NCBI GenBank assembly: GCA_033764445.1
Contig: JANRIZ010000092.1
Span: forward strand, 1-19,222
Reading direction: 5' to 3'
Source: JANRIZ01 sp033764445
Lineage (GTDB): Bacteria; Verrucomicrobiota; Verrucomicrobiia; JAWXBN01
Length of the DNA: 19,222 bases
Each line of letters begins with the position of its first letter. Within the stretch, counting starts at the first letter, position 1. The notes below the pieces were generated by a model, which was given only the letters and a program-made list of their open reading frames with translations, ran no database searches and was not told the DNA's origin. A program made the translations under genes and the position numbers. Positions 6,931-15,543 of this stretch are shown in pieces.

Positions 6931-7848
6931 TCATCCAATGCGGATCCTCCGGTCCAGAAAGGTGTACAGCACATCGACGACGAGATTCAGCAGCACGAGC
7001 AGCGTGCAGTAGATGATGGTCACTCCGCCGGCCAGAAAATAATCCTTGTTGAGGATGCTGTTGACAAAAAAGGGACCCATGCCGGGAATCTTGAATATCT
7101 CCTCGACAACCAGCGACCCCGTGAGGATGTTGGCCGCCATCGGACCGCAGTAGGTGACCACGGGAAGGATGGCCACCTTCAGGGCATGTTTGAAGACCAC
7201 CCGCATCTCACCAAGACCCTTGGCCCGTGCGGTCCGCACAAAATCCTGATTCAGGGTCTCCAGCATGCTCGTCCGCATGAGCCGGGCCACGGAGGCGGCA
7301 AAAGGAAGGCTCAGGCAGAAGGCCGGCAGGATCATCTGGTCCCAAGACCCCCACCCGGCAATGGGAAAAAGATGCCAGGACACCGCAAGAAACAGGATGA
7401 GCACCGGGGCGGTCACATAGTTGGGGATGGAGACGGCCATCAGCGCCAGAAACATCAGTCCGGCATCGGCGGGGGAATTCTGACGCACGGCGGCCAGACT
7501 GCCGATGACAATCCCCGCGGCCAATGCCATCACAAAGGCCAGGGCCCCCAGCACGAGGGAAACCGGAAGGGTCTGGGCGATGATCTCATTGACCGAGCGG
7601 TTTTTGTACCGGAGGGAGAGCCGGAGATCGCCCCGGGCCACGTCACTGATGTAGGCGGTGTACTGCTGCCAGAGGGTGCCATCGAGGTTGTACTTGGCCA
7701 GCAGGGCCTTTTCGACACTGGCGGGCATTTTGCGGTCCTTTGAAAATGGGTTGCCAGGGGCGATCCGCATCAGAAAAAAAGTCAGGCTCACCACCACAAA
7801 AAGGATGGGCACGAGCATCAACACACGTTTGGCAATGTACAGGGGCAT
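6931..7848 (-). CDS. oppB: Dipeptide/oligopeptide ABC transporter permease (OppB/DppB family)
   Basis: This is the partner permease of the adjacent oppC (305 aa). It has the OppB opening MPLYIAKRVLMLVP, with a first helix at about 6-25 followed by RIAPGNPF (28-35), and a long external segment to about residue 90. Further helices follow, with the EAA-type cytoplasmic loop DFVRTARAKGLGE at 202-214. I chose the ATG at 7848 because family members begin with this LYIAKR-type sequence; the frame is open to 7893. AGAGG lies 11 nt upstream of this ATG. The upstream neighbour purU is divergent, so oppB heads a two-gene unit with no ATPase (OppD/OppF) or binding protein (OppA) gene in the window. Confidence 0.93.
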   Translation of the reverse strand: MPLYIAKRVLMLVPILFVVVSLTFFLMRIAPGNPFSKDRKMPASVEKALLAKYNLDGTLWQQYTAYISDVARGDLRLSLRYKNRSVNEIIAQTLPVSLVLGALAFVMALAAGIVIGSLAAVRQNSPADAGLMFLALMAVSIPNYVTAPVLILFLAVSWHLFPIAGWGSWDQMILPAFCLSLPFAASVARLMRTSMLETLNQDFVRTARAKGLGEMRVVFKHALKVAILPVVTYCGPMAANILTGSLVVEEIFKIPGMGPFFVNSILNKDYFLAGGVTIIYCTLLVLLNLVVDVLYTFLDRRIRIG

Positions 7849-7987
7849 GATCGATCCGGCCTCTTCTTTAGACGGCCCCGGGTTTTTCCTCAACGGAATT
7901 CAGAAACACGGTCGGCGGCGGCATCCTCCCGCCCCGATTTGAAATTAGACTTTGCCGCGGCTCTGTGCCATTCTTCGCGGCCTGCCT

Positions 7988-8836
7988 ATGAAACAATATG
8001 CCACGCTGACAGTCATCGGACGCGACAAAACCGGGGTCATCGCCCGAGTCACCCATTTTCTCTTCCTCCAAAAGGCCAACATCGAGGCGCTGGAGGAACA
8101 GGTCACCCGCGGACAGTTTTCCATGACGCTCCAGGCTTCCTGGCCGGCGGACCGCTTCGAGGAGGGCAGATTGCAGAAGGGAATCGACGCCCTGGCGCGG
8201 GAGCTGGACATGGAGATCAGACTGCGGACCGCCCCGGCGGACCGCACCCAGCGGCTGGCCCTGCTGGTGACCAAGGAGCCCCACTGTCTGGAGGCGATCT
8301 TGGCGGCGATCAAATCCCGGAAGCTCAAAGCCCGTCCGGTGTGTGTGATCGGCAACCACGAGGTGCTGGCACCGCTGGCCAAAAAACACCGTCTCCCCTT
8401 TCATCATGTGCCGTTCGGACGCGATCGCGCGGCCTCGGAAAAAAAAATCCTCGAATGGCTCGACGTGTATCAGGCGGATTTCATCGCACTGGCCCGGTTC
8501 ATGAAAATCCTTTCGCCGAACTTCGTCTGGCGCTGGAAAAACAAAATCATCAACATCCATCCCTCCCTGCTGCCGGCCTTCCCGGGCGCGAGTCCGTACT
8601 GGCAGGCGTATGAAAAGGGCGTCCGGATCGCGGGGGTCACGGCGCATTTTGTGACGACCCACCTTGACGAGGGACCGATCATCTGGCAGGAAAGCTTCCC
8701 GATCAGCCCGGAGGACACACTTCGGGACATCATCGCCCGGGGGCAGGCCCTGGAATCCAGGACACTGGTCAGGGCCCTTCAGCTTTTTGTCAACAAACGC
8801 CTGGATGTCCACTGGGGCAAGGTGTACCGGTTCTGA
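7988..8836 (+). CDS. purU: Formyltetrahydrofolate deformylase
   Basis: PurU hydrolyses 10-formyl-THF to formate and THF, balancing one-carbon pools and supplying formate for purine synthesis. The 282 aa match the family length (E. coli about 280). An N-terminal ACT domain (about 1-80, starting TLTVIGRDKTGVIARV) is followed by a formyltransferase-type domain. The catalytic triad of that fold is N189, H191 (NIHPSLLPAF) and D227 (LDEGPI). The motif reads IHPS as in GAR transformylase rather than the IHHS of E. coli PurU, but the ACT domain supports PurU. The ATG at 7988 is chosen because the ACT domain starts immediately after it. No Shine-Dalgarno is visible. It is divergent from oppB across about 139 bp. 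Confidence 0.93.
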   Translation: MKQYATLTVIGRDKTGVIARVTHFLFLQKANIEALEEQVTRGQFSMTLQASWPADRFEEGRLQKGIDALARELDMEIRLRTAPADRTQRLALLVTKEPHCLEAILAAIKSRKLKARPVCVIGNHEVLAPLAKKHRLPFHHVPFGRDRAASEKKILEWLDVYQADFIALARFMKILSPNFVWRWKNKIINIHPSLLPAFPGASPYWQAYEKGVRIAGVTAHFVTTHLDEGPIIWQESFPISPEDTLRDIIARGQALESRTLVRALQLFVNKRLDVHWGKVYRF

Positions 8837-8920
8837 GCCGTTCCGGTTTCCAATGGAGTCCCCCTCCCCCCTGTCGCGTCCCTCACGATCGCGGCACGCC
8901 CCAGGAAAAAATTTTCCGCT

Positions 8921-11455
8921 GTGAACCACGACCTGCCCATTTTTGAGATTGAGGAACGTCTTTGCACGGCCCTGCCGGTTCACCGGCGGCTGGTGCTGCA
9001 CGCACCGACGGGATCGGGCAAATCCACGCAGGTTCCGCAGATGCTGCTGGACCGGGGGCTTTCCCCGGGGGGACAGATTGTCATTCTCCAGCCCCGCCGC
9101 CTTCCCACACGCCTGCTCGCGGCCCGCGTGGCCTGGGAACGGAACGTCAAACCGGGCACGGAGGTGGGCTACCATATCCGCTTCGAGGATGTCTCGGGGC
9201 GGGACACGCGGATCAAATACGTCACCGAGGGCATCCTGCTCCGGCAGATGCTCCACAATCCGCGGCTGGAGGGCATCGGCACGGTGGTTTTCGACGAATT
9301 TCACGAACGGCACCTTTATGGCGACATCACTCTGGCCCGGGCCCTGGACATCCAGGCCACCACACGTCCGGACCTGAACATCCTGGTCATGTCCGCCACG
9401 CTGGCGGTCGAGCAGCTGGAGGCGTATCTGGCCCCCTGCTCGGTCCTCTCCAGCCAGGGACGAACCTATCCGGTCGAAATCAGCCACCTCCGCAAGGACA
9501 GCGATCTGCCGGTCTGGGACCTCGCGGCCCGGGAATTTGAACGGCTCATCGAGATGGGCGCGGAAGGGGACGTCCTGGTTTTTATGCCGGGTTCCTTCGA
9601 GATCAACCGCACGATCCAGGCGATCCAATCCACAGGGGCCGCGAAGGGGTTTCTGGTCCTGCCACTGCATGGGGAACTCCCGCCCCGGGACCAGGATGCG
9701 GCGGTCGCCCGTCACGACCGGCGCAAGGTGGTCGTCGCCACCAATGTGGCCGAAACGTCCCTGACCATTGACGGGGTGCGCCTGGTCCTGGACGCGGGTC
9801 TGGCCCGGATTCCAAAATTCGACCCCCACCGCGGCATCAACACGCTTCTGGTCGAGAAAATTTCCCGCGCCTCGGCGGATCAACGGGCGGGACGTGCCGG
9901 GCGCACGGCCCCGGGCCTGTGCGTGCGCCTGTGGACCGCGGACGATCACCGTCTGCGCGCGGCACAGGAAATTCCGGAGGTCAACCGTCTGGACCTCGCC
10001 GAGGTGGTCCTCACACTCAAGGCGGCGGGCATCGGGGACATCCGCTCCTTCCGCTGGCTGGAACGTCCCCGGGACTCGCTGCTGGACCGGGCGGAATCGC
10101 TGCTCCGTGATCTGGGGGCGCTGGACGGGTCGACGGGCGCCCTCACCGACCTGGGGCGCCGCATGCTGTCCTTTCCGGTGCATCCGCGCTACTCGCGCAT
10201 GCTGCTGACGGCGGAGCAGTACCGGTGTGTCACCCCGGTGGCCCTGATCGCAGCCCTCACACAGGGCCGAGGCGTCCTCCTGCGGCGTCAGCCCAGGGAG
10301 GTGCTCCAGAACCGCGAGGACATCCTGGGACAGAGCGCGGCCTCGGACTTTTTCCTCCTGATGCGGGCCTGGACCTTTGCGGACAAACGCGGGTACTCGC
10401 TGGAGGCCTGCCGCAAACTGGGGATCCACGCGCAGAGTGCGCGTCAGGTGGCCCCTCTTTTCGAGTACTTTCTGCGCATCGCCCGCGAGCAGGGTTTGAC
10501 GACCGACCCCGCCCCGGTGACGGATGAGGCGATTCAAAAATGCATCCTCACGGGGTTCTCCGACCAGCTCGCCCTGCGTCTGGACCGCGGCACCGGACGC
10601 TGTCAGCTGGTCCATGGTCGGCGGGGCATTTTGAGCCGGGAGAGTGTGGTCACGGAGGCCCCGCTGATTGTGGCGGCGGAGATTTCCGAAATCGAGACGG
10701 GTCACCGGGAACTCAACGTCACCCTGGACATGATCACGGAGGTGCGGCAGGAATGGCTGCAGGAAATTTTTCCCGGTGACTTTGCGGAGGGGCACACGGT
10801 GGTCTTTGACCCTGCCACCCGCCGGGTGGTGGGGGTGCGGCAGAAACTTTTCCGTGATCTGCCGCTGGAAAACAAATTGAGCGAAAAGGTGCCCGAGGAC
10901 GCGGCGGCCCGGGTGCTGGCGCAGAAAGTCCTGGAGGGGGAGCTCAAACTCAATGAATGGAACCACGGGGTGGAGCAATGGATCATCCGGGTCAATTTCC
11001 TGGCCACACATTGCGCGGACCTGGGACTGACGCCCATCGGCAAGGAGGACTGCCGGGCGATCATCGAGCAGGTCTGTCTGGGAGCCTTCGGATACAAGGA
11101 AATCAAGGACAAACCGGTCATGCCTTTTCTCAAAGGCTGGCTGAGTCCCGCCCTCGTGCCCCTGATTGACAGATACGCGCCCGAACGTCTGGAAATGCCG
11201 GGCGGACGCCGGGCGAAGATCGAGTATTTTCCCGACGGGACCACGCCCAAACTCAGCACCACGATCCAGAATCTTTTCGGGCTCCAGGAAACGCCCCGTA
11301 TCGCCATGGGCCGGGTCCCGCTGCTCATTGAAATCCTCGCCCCCAATCAGCGTCCGGTCCAGGTCACCCAGGACCTCACACGGTTCTGGTCCGAGCACTA
11401 TCCGAAGCTCAAGGCGGAGCTTTCCCGCCGTTACCCCCGCCATGAATGGAGGTAG
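8921..11455 (+). CDS. hrpB: ATP-dependent RNA helicase HrpB (DEAH-box)
   Basis: A predicted DEAH-type helicase of 844 aa, close to the size of E. coli HrpB. Motifs in order: APTGSGKST Walker A (28-36), QPRR (57-60), TEGIL (102-106), DEFHER (125-130), SAT (158-160), ATNVAETSLTID (273-284) and QRAGRAGR (321-328). These are followed by the helicase-associated winged-helix region. The HrpB-specific C-terminal domain ends in QVTQDLTRFW and RRYPRHEW. The cellular role of HrpB is poorly defined in the family; RNA processing or mRNA handling is usually assumed. The start is GTG at 8921, 84 nt after purU; AGGA lies 14 nt upstream, which is far for a Shine-Dalgarno. No in-frame ATG lies near the start. 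Confidence 0.95.
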   Translation: MNHDLPIFEIEERLCTALPVHRRLVLHAPTGSGKSTQVPQMLLDRGLSPGGQIVILQPRRLPTRLLAARVAWERNVKPGTEVGYHIRFEDVSGRDTRIKYVTEGILLRQMLHNPRLEGIGTVVFDEFHERHLYGDITLARALDIQATTRPDLNILVMSATLAVEQLEAYLAPCSVLSSQGRTYPVEISHLRKDSDLPVWDLAAREFERLIEMGAEGDVLVFMPGSFEINRTIQAIQSTGAAKGFLVLPLHGELPPRDQDAAVARHDRRKVVVATNVAETSLTIDGVRLVLDAGLARIPKFDPHRGINTLLVEKISRASADQRAGRAGRTAPGLCVRLWTADDHRLRAAQEIPEVNRLDLAEVVLTLKAAGIGDIRSFRWLERPRDSLLDRAESLLRDLGALDGSTGALTDLGRRMLSFPVHPRYSRMLLTAEQYRCVTPVALIAALTQGRGVLLRRQPREVLQNREDILGQSAASDFFLLMRAWTFADKRGYSLEACRKLGIHAQSARQVAPLFEYFLRIAREQGLTTDPAPVTDEAIQKCILTGFSDQLALRLDRGTGRCQLVHGRRGILSRESVVTEAPLIVAAEISEIETGHRELNVTLDMITEVRQEWLQEIFPGDFAEGHTVVFDPATRRVVGVRQKLFRDLPLENKLSEKVPEDAAARVLAQKVLEGELKLNEWNHGVEQWIIRVNFLATHCADLGLTPIGKEDCRAIIEQVCLGAFGYKEIKDKPVMPFLKGWLSPALVPLIDRYAPERLEMPGGRRAKIEYFPDGTTPKLSTTIQNLFGLQETPRIAMGRVPLLIEILAPNQRPVQVTQDLTRFWSEHYPKLKAELSRRYPRHEWR

Positions 11456-11579
11456 GCACGCGGATCATCGGCCATGCAGGGCGCCGGCAGACATGTCATA
11501 TTTTCTCCCGGCGGCCCGGACCATGGCGGCACAGAATCCTTGAAACTTCGGACCGAATCCATGTTACTGGTACGTGCGC

Positions 11580-12737
11580 ATGCACAAACCCCTGTATCTT
11601 GATTATAACGCCACCACCCCCCTCGATCCGGGGGTCCGGGAGGCCATGCTGCCCTTTCTGGGCGATGCCGCCTTTGGCAATCCCTCCAGCATTCATCATT
11701 TCGGACGCGAGACCCGGGCGGCGGTGGATGACGCCCGTGATCTGGTGGCCCGGACACTCCGGGCACGCCCGGCGGAAATCATTTTCACCGGCGGAGGCAC
11801 GGAGTCCGACAACCTCGCCCTCCTCGGTCTGGCCCGGGCCCACGCGTCGCGGGGACGCCACATCATCACCTCCCGGATCGAACACCACGCGGTCCTGCAT
11901 GCCTGCCAATATCTGGAAAATCATTGCGGATTTTCAGTCACCTATCTGAACCCCTCCCCGACAGGACGGATCGATCCCGCGCAGTTGGCGGCGGCCCTGC
12001 GCCCGGAAACGGTCCTGGTCTCGATCATGAGTGCCAACAACGAGACAGGCGTCCTGCAGCCGGTGGCGGAAATGGCCGGAATCTGCCGCGCAAAAGGGGT
12101 TCTTTTCCACACCGATGCCATTCAGAGTTTCGGCAAACAACCGGTCTTCCCCCACGACTGGGGCGTGGACGCCCTGAGCCTGGCCCCACACAAATTCTAC
12201 GGACCCAAGGGAACGGGCATTCTGTTTCTGAAATTCGGGCTGACCCTGGAGCCGATCCATTACGGAGGCTATCACGAGGGAGACCGTCGGCCAGGAACCG
12301 AAAACGTCGCCGGAATCGTCGGGGCCGCCGCGGCGGTCGCTCTCGCCGCAAAAGCCGACCTGGAAACGTTTCAAAAGCGATCTTTTGACCTGACGGAAAA
12401 ACTCTGGACAGGGCTGAAAAATCTTCCGGGAATCCGTCGCAATGGTGATCCGGAAAAGCGTCTGGGCAACACCCTAAACGTCAGTTTTGAAGGATTGGAT
12501 GGGGAGGAGCTGCTGATGAGCATGGACTTGGAGGGGCTCTGCGTGTCGAGCGGTTCCGCCTGTATGGTTGGCAGCGTACAGCCTTCGCATGTTCTTATGG
12601 CCATGGGAGTTCCGGAACATGTCGCAAAGGCGACAATCCGTTTTTCCATCGGGAAATCCACCACTCCGGAGGCGATTGACCACATCATTACAGTGACCCG
12701 ATCGGTTGTCGGACGACTTGCCAAAACGGGCCGATAA
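11580..12737 (+). CDS. Cysteine desulfurase (IscS/NifS type, class I)
   Basis: This PLP enzyme converts cysteine to alanine and carries the sulfur as a persulfide for Fe-S clusters, tRNA thiolation or cofactors (385 aa). PLP contacts are visible: GGGTESDN (71-78), EHH with H102 stacking on the ring, SANNETG (151-157), HTDAIQ with D179, and the Schiff-base Lys K205 in APHKFYGPKG. The catalytic Cys is C328 in SSGSACMVGSVQPSHVL, the long-loop form of class I enzymes. No IscU, NifU or IscR gene is adjacent, so its sulfur acceptor is unknown. I chose the ATG at 11580; a GTG six bases upstream is also possible. TTGAAA at 11540 with a weak GTTACT 17 nt later could be its promoter. Confidence 0.95.
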   Translation: MHKPLYLDYNATTPLDPGVREAMLPFLGDAAFGNPSSIHHFGRETRAAVDDARDLVARTLRARPAEIIFTGGGTESDNLALLGLARAHASRGRHIITSRIEHHAVLHACQYLENHCGFSVTYLNPSPTGRIDPAQLAAALRPETVLVSIMSANNETGVLQPVAEMAGICRAKGVLFHTDAIQSFGKQPVFPHDWGVDALSLAPHKFYGPKGTGILFLKFGLTLEPIHYGGYHEGDRRPGTENVAGIVGAAAAVALAAKADLETFQKRSFDLTEKLWTGLKNLPGIRRNGDPEKRLGNTLNVSFEGLDGEELLMSMDLEGLCVSSGSACMVGSVQPSHVLMAMGVPEHVAKATIRFSIGKSTTPEAIDHIITVTRSVVGRLAKTGR

Positions 12738-12765
12738 ACAGGCCAAGACCCCCCCATCAAAAACG

Positions 12766-12795
12766 TTGGATTTTTTTCACGTATTCCCCTATAAA
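12766..12795 (+). promoter_or_regulatory. Candidate promoter of the aminotransferase-HD unit
   Basis: TTGGAT (12766-12771), an 18-nt spacer and TATAAA (12790-12795) make a good sigma70-like match. The predicted start of transcription is near 12802, only about 5 nt before the GTG start codon, with no Shine-Dalgarno between them. Confidence 0.5.
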
Positions 12796-12806
12796 AGCCT
12801 ATTCAT

Positions 12807-14006
12807 GTGAAAACGGACCAAGCCTCATCCAGTCTGATCGCCCGTCACGTCCAAGCCATCCCGCGCTCCGGGATTCGTGACTTTTTTGACATTGTGTCCA
12901 CCATGAAGGATGTCGTGTCCCTGGGAATTGGGGAACCCGACTTCATCACCCCCTGGCACATTCGCGAGGCCGGGATCTATGCGCTTGAAAAGGGCCGGAC
13001 CTGTTACACCTCCAATCTGGGTTTGCTCCGGCTGCGCCGCGAGATTTCAAAGTATGTCGAAAATGTGTTCCGTGTCCCCTACCACCCCGAGCGTGAGATC
13101 ATCGTCACGGTGGGTGTCTCCGAGGCGATGGACCTGGCACTGCGGGCGCTGATCAATCCCGGTGACGAGATCATCTACCACGAACCCTGCTACGTTTCCT
13201 ACAGTCCGAGCATCGTCCTGGCCCACGGCATCCCGGTGCCCGTTTCCACGGGCGTACGCGAGGGGTGGAAGGTCACGGCGGAGGCGATTGAAAAGGCGCT
13301 CACCCCGCGCACTAAGGCGGTCATCCTCAATTTCCCGACCAACCCCACCGGCGGCACCATGCCCCTGGCGGAACTCGAAAAGATCGCCGCCCTGGCCATC
13401 CGACACAATCTGGTGGTGCTCACCGATGAAATCTATTCCGAGCTGACCTATGAAGGCGTCCACCATTCCATCGCCGCCCTGCCCGGGATGAGAGACCGGA
13501 CCATTTTTCTGCACGGATTTTCAAAGGCCTTTGCCATGACCGGATTCCGGATCGGCTACGCCTGTGCGTCTCCGCCCCTGCTCGACGCGATGATGCGCAT
13601 CCACCAGTACTCGATGCTCTGCGCCCCGATTGTCAGCCAGGAGGCCGCCATTGAAGCCCTGGCCAAGGGCGAATCGGACATGATTCAGATGCGCGGGGAA
13701 TATGAAAAACGCCGCAATTTCATCGTCAACAGCCTCAATTCATTGGGGCTGGATTGCCACCTTCCCCACGGGGCCTTTTACGCCTTCCCCTCCATCGCAC
13801 GGACCGGGATCGGGTCCCGCGACTTTGCCCTGGGGCTCCTGGACAGCCAGCGTGTCGCGGTGGTGCCCGGCAATGCCTTCGGCGCCTGCGGCGAAGGCTT
13901 CATCCGCTGTTCCTATGCCACCAGCCTTGAAAAGATCGAAACAGCCATGAAGCGTCTGGACCAATACATGCAAACCCGTTTTGCCCGGGTCCACCACGCC
14001 GCCTGA
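12807..14006 (+). CDS. PLP-dependent aminotransferase, class I/II
   Basis: A fold-type I aminotransferase of 399 aa, similar in style to the aspartate/alanine/aromatic aminotransferase group (including PatA-like proteins). Key residues: FPTNPTG (176-182) with N179, D207 and Y210 in LTDEIYSEL, the PLP Lys K240 in GFSKAFAMTG, and R367 in FIRCSYA for the substrate carboxylate. The amino-acid substrate cannot be told from sequence. The start is GTG at 12807: the overlapping ATG at 12805 is followed directly by TGA in its own frame, and no other start lies before the conserved N-terminus. A promoter-like sequence precedes it closely. The HD-domain gene follows after 13 nt, so the two are likely co-transcribed. 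Confidence 0.92.
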   Translation: MKTDQASSSLIARHVQAIPRSGIRDFFDIVSTMKDVVSLGIGEPDFITPWHIREAGIYALEKGRTCYTSNLGLLRLRREISKYVENVFRVPYHPEREIIVTVGVSEAMDLALRALINPGDEIIYHEPCYVSYSPSIVLAHGIPVPVSTGVREGWKVTAEAIEKALTPRTKAVILNFPTNPTGGTMPLAELEKIAALAIRHNLVVLTDEIYSELTYEGVHHSIAALPGMRDRTIFLHGFSKAFAMTGFRIGYACASPPLLDAMMRIHQYSMLCAPIVSQEAAIEALAKGESDMIQMRGEYEKRRNFIVNSLNSLGLDCHLPHGAFYAFPSIARTGIGSRDFALGLLDSQRVAVVPGNAFGACGEGFIRCSYATSLEKIETAMKRLDQYMQTRFARVHHAA

Positions 14007-14019
14007 ACGGAGAAGTCCC

Positions 14020-14862
14020 ATGCACCCGGCCATTCAAGACAGCTCATTTGACTCGATCAAATCCTATTGCATCGGGCTGTTCCGAAACCATTTCCCCCAG
14101 GAAAACACCGCCTCCCTGGAACGATCCTTCGACCATGTCCGCAACCTTTTCGAGGGCAAGGCTCCGGGCTTCCAACCCATCGACATCCGGTTCCACGATC
14201 TCGACCACACCCTCCGGGTCACGGCCGCCACCACCACCCTGCTGGACGGATTCCAACAGTTCAACTCAAAGGGTTTGAAGTTCACCGCCCAGACTTTCCG
14301 GCTGGGCATTCTGGGGGCACTTCTCCACGACAGCGGCTATCTCAAACGCACCGGCGACACGATCGGCACCTGCGCCAAATTCACCAAAAACCATGTCCGC
14401 TACAGTTGCCAGTTCGCCGACCGTTACCTCGCCGAGCTTGATTTTCCGATGGCCGCCTCCCTCTCGATCCAGAATATGATCCAATGCACGGGTCTGGGGG
14501 TGGATACCCGCAAAATCCAATTCTGGTCCGAGGAGGAACGCATCGCGGGATACTGCATGGGATCGGGGGACTATCTCGGACAGATGGCCGATCCGCACTA
14601 CCCGGACAAACTCTCCTACCTTTACCAGGAATTCTGCGAGTCCATCGCCTTCGACAAAAGTCCCAGTCCCTCCATGGTGTTCGAATCGGCTGCCGATCTG
14701 ATCCGCAAAACCCCGGGCTTCTGGCGGAACTACGTCATTGGTTTCCTGAAAAATCAGCTCGGCTATGTGTATATTTTTGCCAGCAATCCCTACCCGGACG
14801 GACCCAATCCGTTCATTGATGCCATCGAGGTGAATATCGCCAAGATTGAAAAAATGGCCTAG
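14020..14862 (+). CDS. HD-domain metal-dependent phosphohydrolase
   Basis: This soluble 280-aa protein has an HD-type metal site: FHDLDH (58-63) with H63, the HD pair H103-D104 in LLHDSGY, H125 in KNHVRYS, and D184 in GSGDYLGQMAD. That H...HD...D pattern binds divalent metals and supports a phosphohydrolase or phosphodiesterase. The substrate is unknown; nucleotides and cyclic nucleotides are the usual ones in the superfamily. No GYP motif is seen. The ATG at 14020 has the best Shine-Dalgarno in the window (GGAG, 7-nt spacing). An upstream in-frame start at 13981 lies inside the aminotransferase gene and is less likely. Its TAG stop overlaps the stop of the convergent DUF971 gene within one CTAG. 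Confidence 0.85.
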   Translation: MHPAIQDSSFDSIKSYCIGLFRNHFPQENTASLERSFDHVRNLFEGKAPGFQPIDIRFHDLDHTLRVTAATTTLLDGFQQFNSKGLKFTAQTFRLGILGALLHDSGYLKRTGDTIGTCAKFTKNHVRYSCQFADRYLAELDFPMAASLSIQNMIQCTGLGVDTRKIQFWSEEERIAGYCMGSGDYLGQMADPHYPDKLSYLYQEFCESIAFDKSPSPSMVFESAADLIRKTPGFWRNYVIGFLKNQLGYVYIFASNPYPDGPNPFIDAIEVNIAKIEKMA

Positions 14863-15155
14863 CCCCCCAGCTTCCGCAGAAGCTCATAGGTGTAGAGTCC
14901 GTCACTGTGCCCATCACCCCAGTGGGGTTGCAGGCAGTAGCCTCCGACGGGATTGACTTTCAACAGTTGATATTTGGCAGGCGTCTCGGAAGTATCCGGT
15001 CCCTTGTAGACCTGCCCCAAAAGGTCCCGCTCCCCGGAACAGGAGGCGCAGGGACAGCTCCGGCGCAAGACCGTGAGGGGGACAAAACTTTCTCCTCCTC
15101 CCTCCCAGAGAATGGCCAGTTCGTCATTAATTTGCTGATAGGATTTCAATTGCAT
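14859..15155 (-). CDS. DUF971 / GBBH-like N-terminal domain protein
   Basis: This 98-aa single-domain protein has the DUF971 pattern: ELAILWEGGGESFVPL (12-27), LRRSCPCASCSGE (30-42) and WGDGHSDGLYTYELLR (79-94). The CxCxxC cysteines (34, 36, 39) and H83 match the zinc ligands known from the N-terminal domain of gamma-butyrobetaine hydroxylase, so a structural zinc is expected. In other bacteria such stand-alone proteins are often annotated near Fe-S assembly genes; no function is established here. The start ATG at 15155 is preceded at 8 nt by a strong -10 element. It overlaps the HD gene by 4 nt, tail to tail. Confidence 0.9.
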   Translation of the reverse strand: MQLKSYQQINDELAILWEGGGESFVPLTVLRRSCPCASCSGERDLLGQVYKGPDTSETPAKYQLLKVNPVGGYCLQPHWGDGHSDGLYTYELLRKLGG

Positions 15156-15163
15156 GGACTGGA

Positions 15164-15193
15164 ATCATAGCAGGCGCAACCCCTTGGTTACAA
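15164..15193 (-). promoter_or_regulatory. Candidate promoter of the DUF971 gene
   Basis: On the minus strand TTGTAA (15188-15193), an 18-nt spacer and TATGAT (15164-15169). The -10 matches consensus at five of six positions and ends 8 nt before the ATG, so the mRNA would be leaderless or nearly so. Confidence 0.5.
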
Positions 15194-15363
15194 GCGGGAT
15201 GCTTGATCGTCAAAAGTCCGTTTTCAGCCACTCATCAACCCATTTGACCGTTGAACCGATTTTCAGTCCGTTCAGATCAAATTATGGCAGGATCGTGAAA
15301 ACTCCATACAAACTCTCGACGGGAGACATCTCATATCGGTAAAAACGACAACTTTTAAAATTT
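15194..15363. other. Gene-free stretch before the first structured RNA
   Basis: No coding sequence is supported here. It should contain the promoter of the first RNA element on the plus strand. A weak TTTAAA (15354-15359) is suitably placed as a -10, but I see no matching -35. A small stem (CTC / GAG) lies near 15314-15325. The base composition is noticeably lower in GC than that of the flanking genes. Confidence 0.4.
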
Positions 15364-15488
15364 GGGGAGGCAGAGTCATTCTTCATCAGGTTACCATCCC
15401 CCTTAGGTAACCTGCGATAGCCCCGGACCACACAACATGGCTCTCTTCCCCAGCGGGAGCTGCGCAAGCGGCTCCCGCTTTTTTTTTT
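15364..15488 (+). ncRNA. Structured RNA element A (unrecognised family, first of a tandem pair)
   Basis: This is a predicted free-standing RNA of about 125 nt. Its closing stem pairs GGGGA (15364-15368) with TCCCC (15447-15451) and AGAGTCAT (15372-15379) with ATGGCTCT (15437-15444), with a 3/2 internal loop between. Inside is a perfect 9-bp hairpin, CAGGTTACC / GGTAACCTG (15387-15395 / 15406-15414), with a 10-nt loop containing CCCCC. A C-rich single strand follows (15415-15436). A terminator hairpin is stacked directly after the closing stem. No ORF follows within reach, so this is not an obvious riboswitch or attenuator. The same architecture, with compensatory changes, recurs in element B. 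The 5' end is inferred from the stem, not from a good promoter. Confidence 0.65.
15452..15488 (+). terminator. Rho-independent terminator of RNA A
   Basis: A 12-bp stem (AGCGGGAGCTGC / GCGGCTCCCGCT, one G-T wobble) is capped by a GCAA tetraloop and followed by ten T (15479-15488). Confidence 0.95.
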
Positions 15489-15507
15489 GTAAAATTAAAA
15501 AAATACA

Positions 15508-15536
15508 TTGAAAAAAAATATTATTAATTTGATAAC
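15508..15536 (+). promoter_or_regulatory. Promoter of RNA B
   Basis: TTGAAA (15508-15513), a 17-nt A/T-only spacer and GATAAC (15531-15536). The predicted transcription start near 15543 falls exactly at the foot of the closing stem of RNA B (15544), which supports both predictions. Confidence 0.6.
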
Positions 15537-15543
15537 TGTCGTC

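Noticed and set aside
7868..11443. Open frame of 1191 codons on the minus strand, antisense to purU and hrpB
   Set aside because: Its translation is rich in D, R, G, H and Q, has no recognisable domain, and lies opposite two unmistakable genes (purU, hrpB). Long antisense frames are expected in GC-rich codons.
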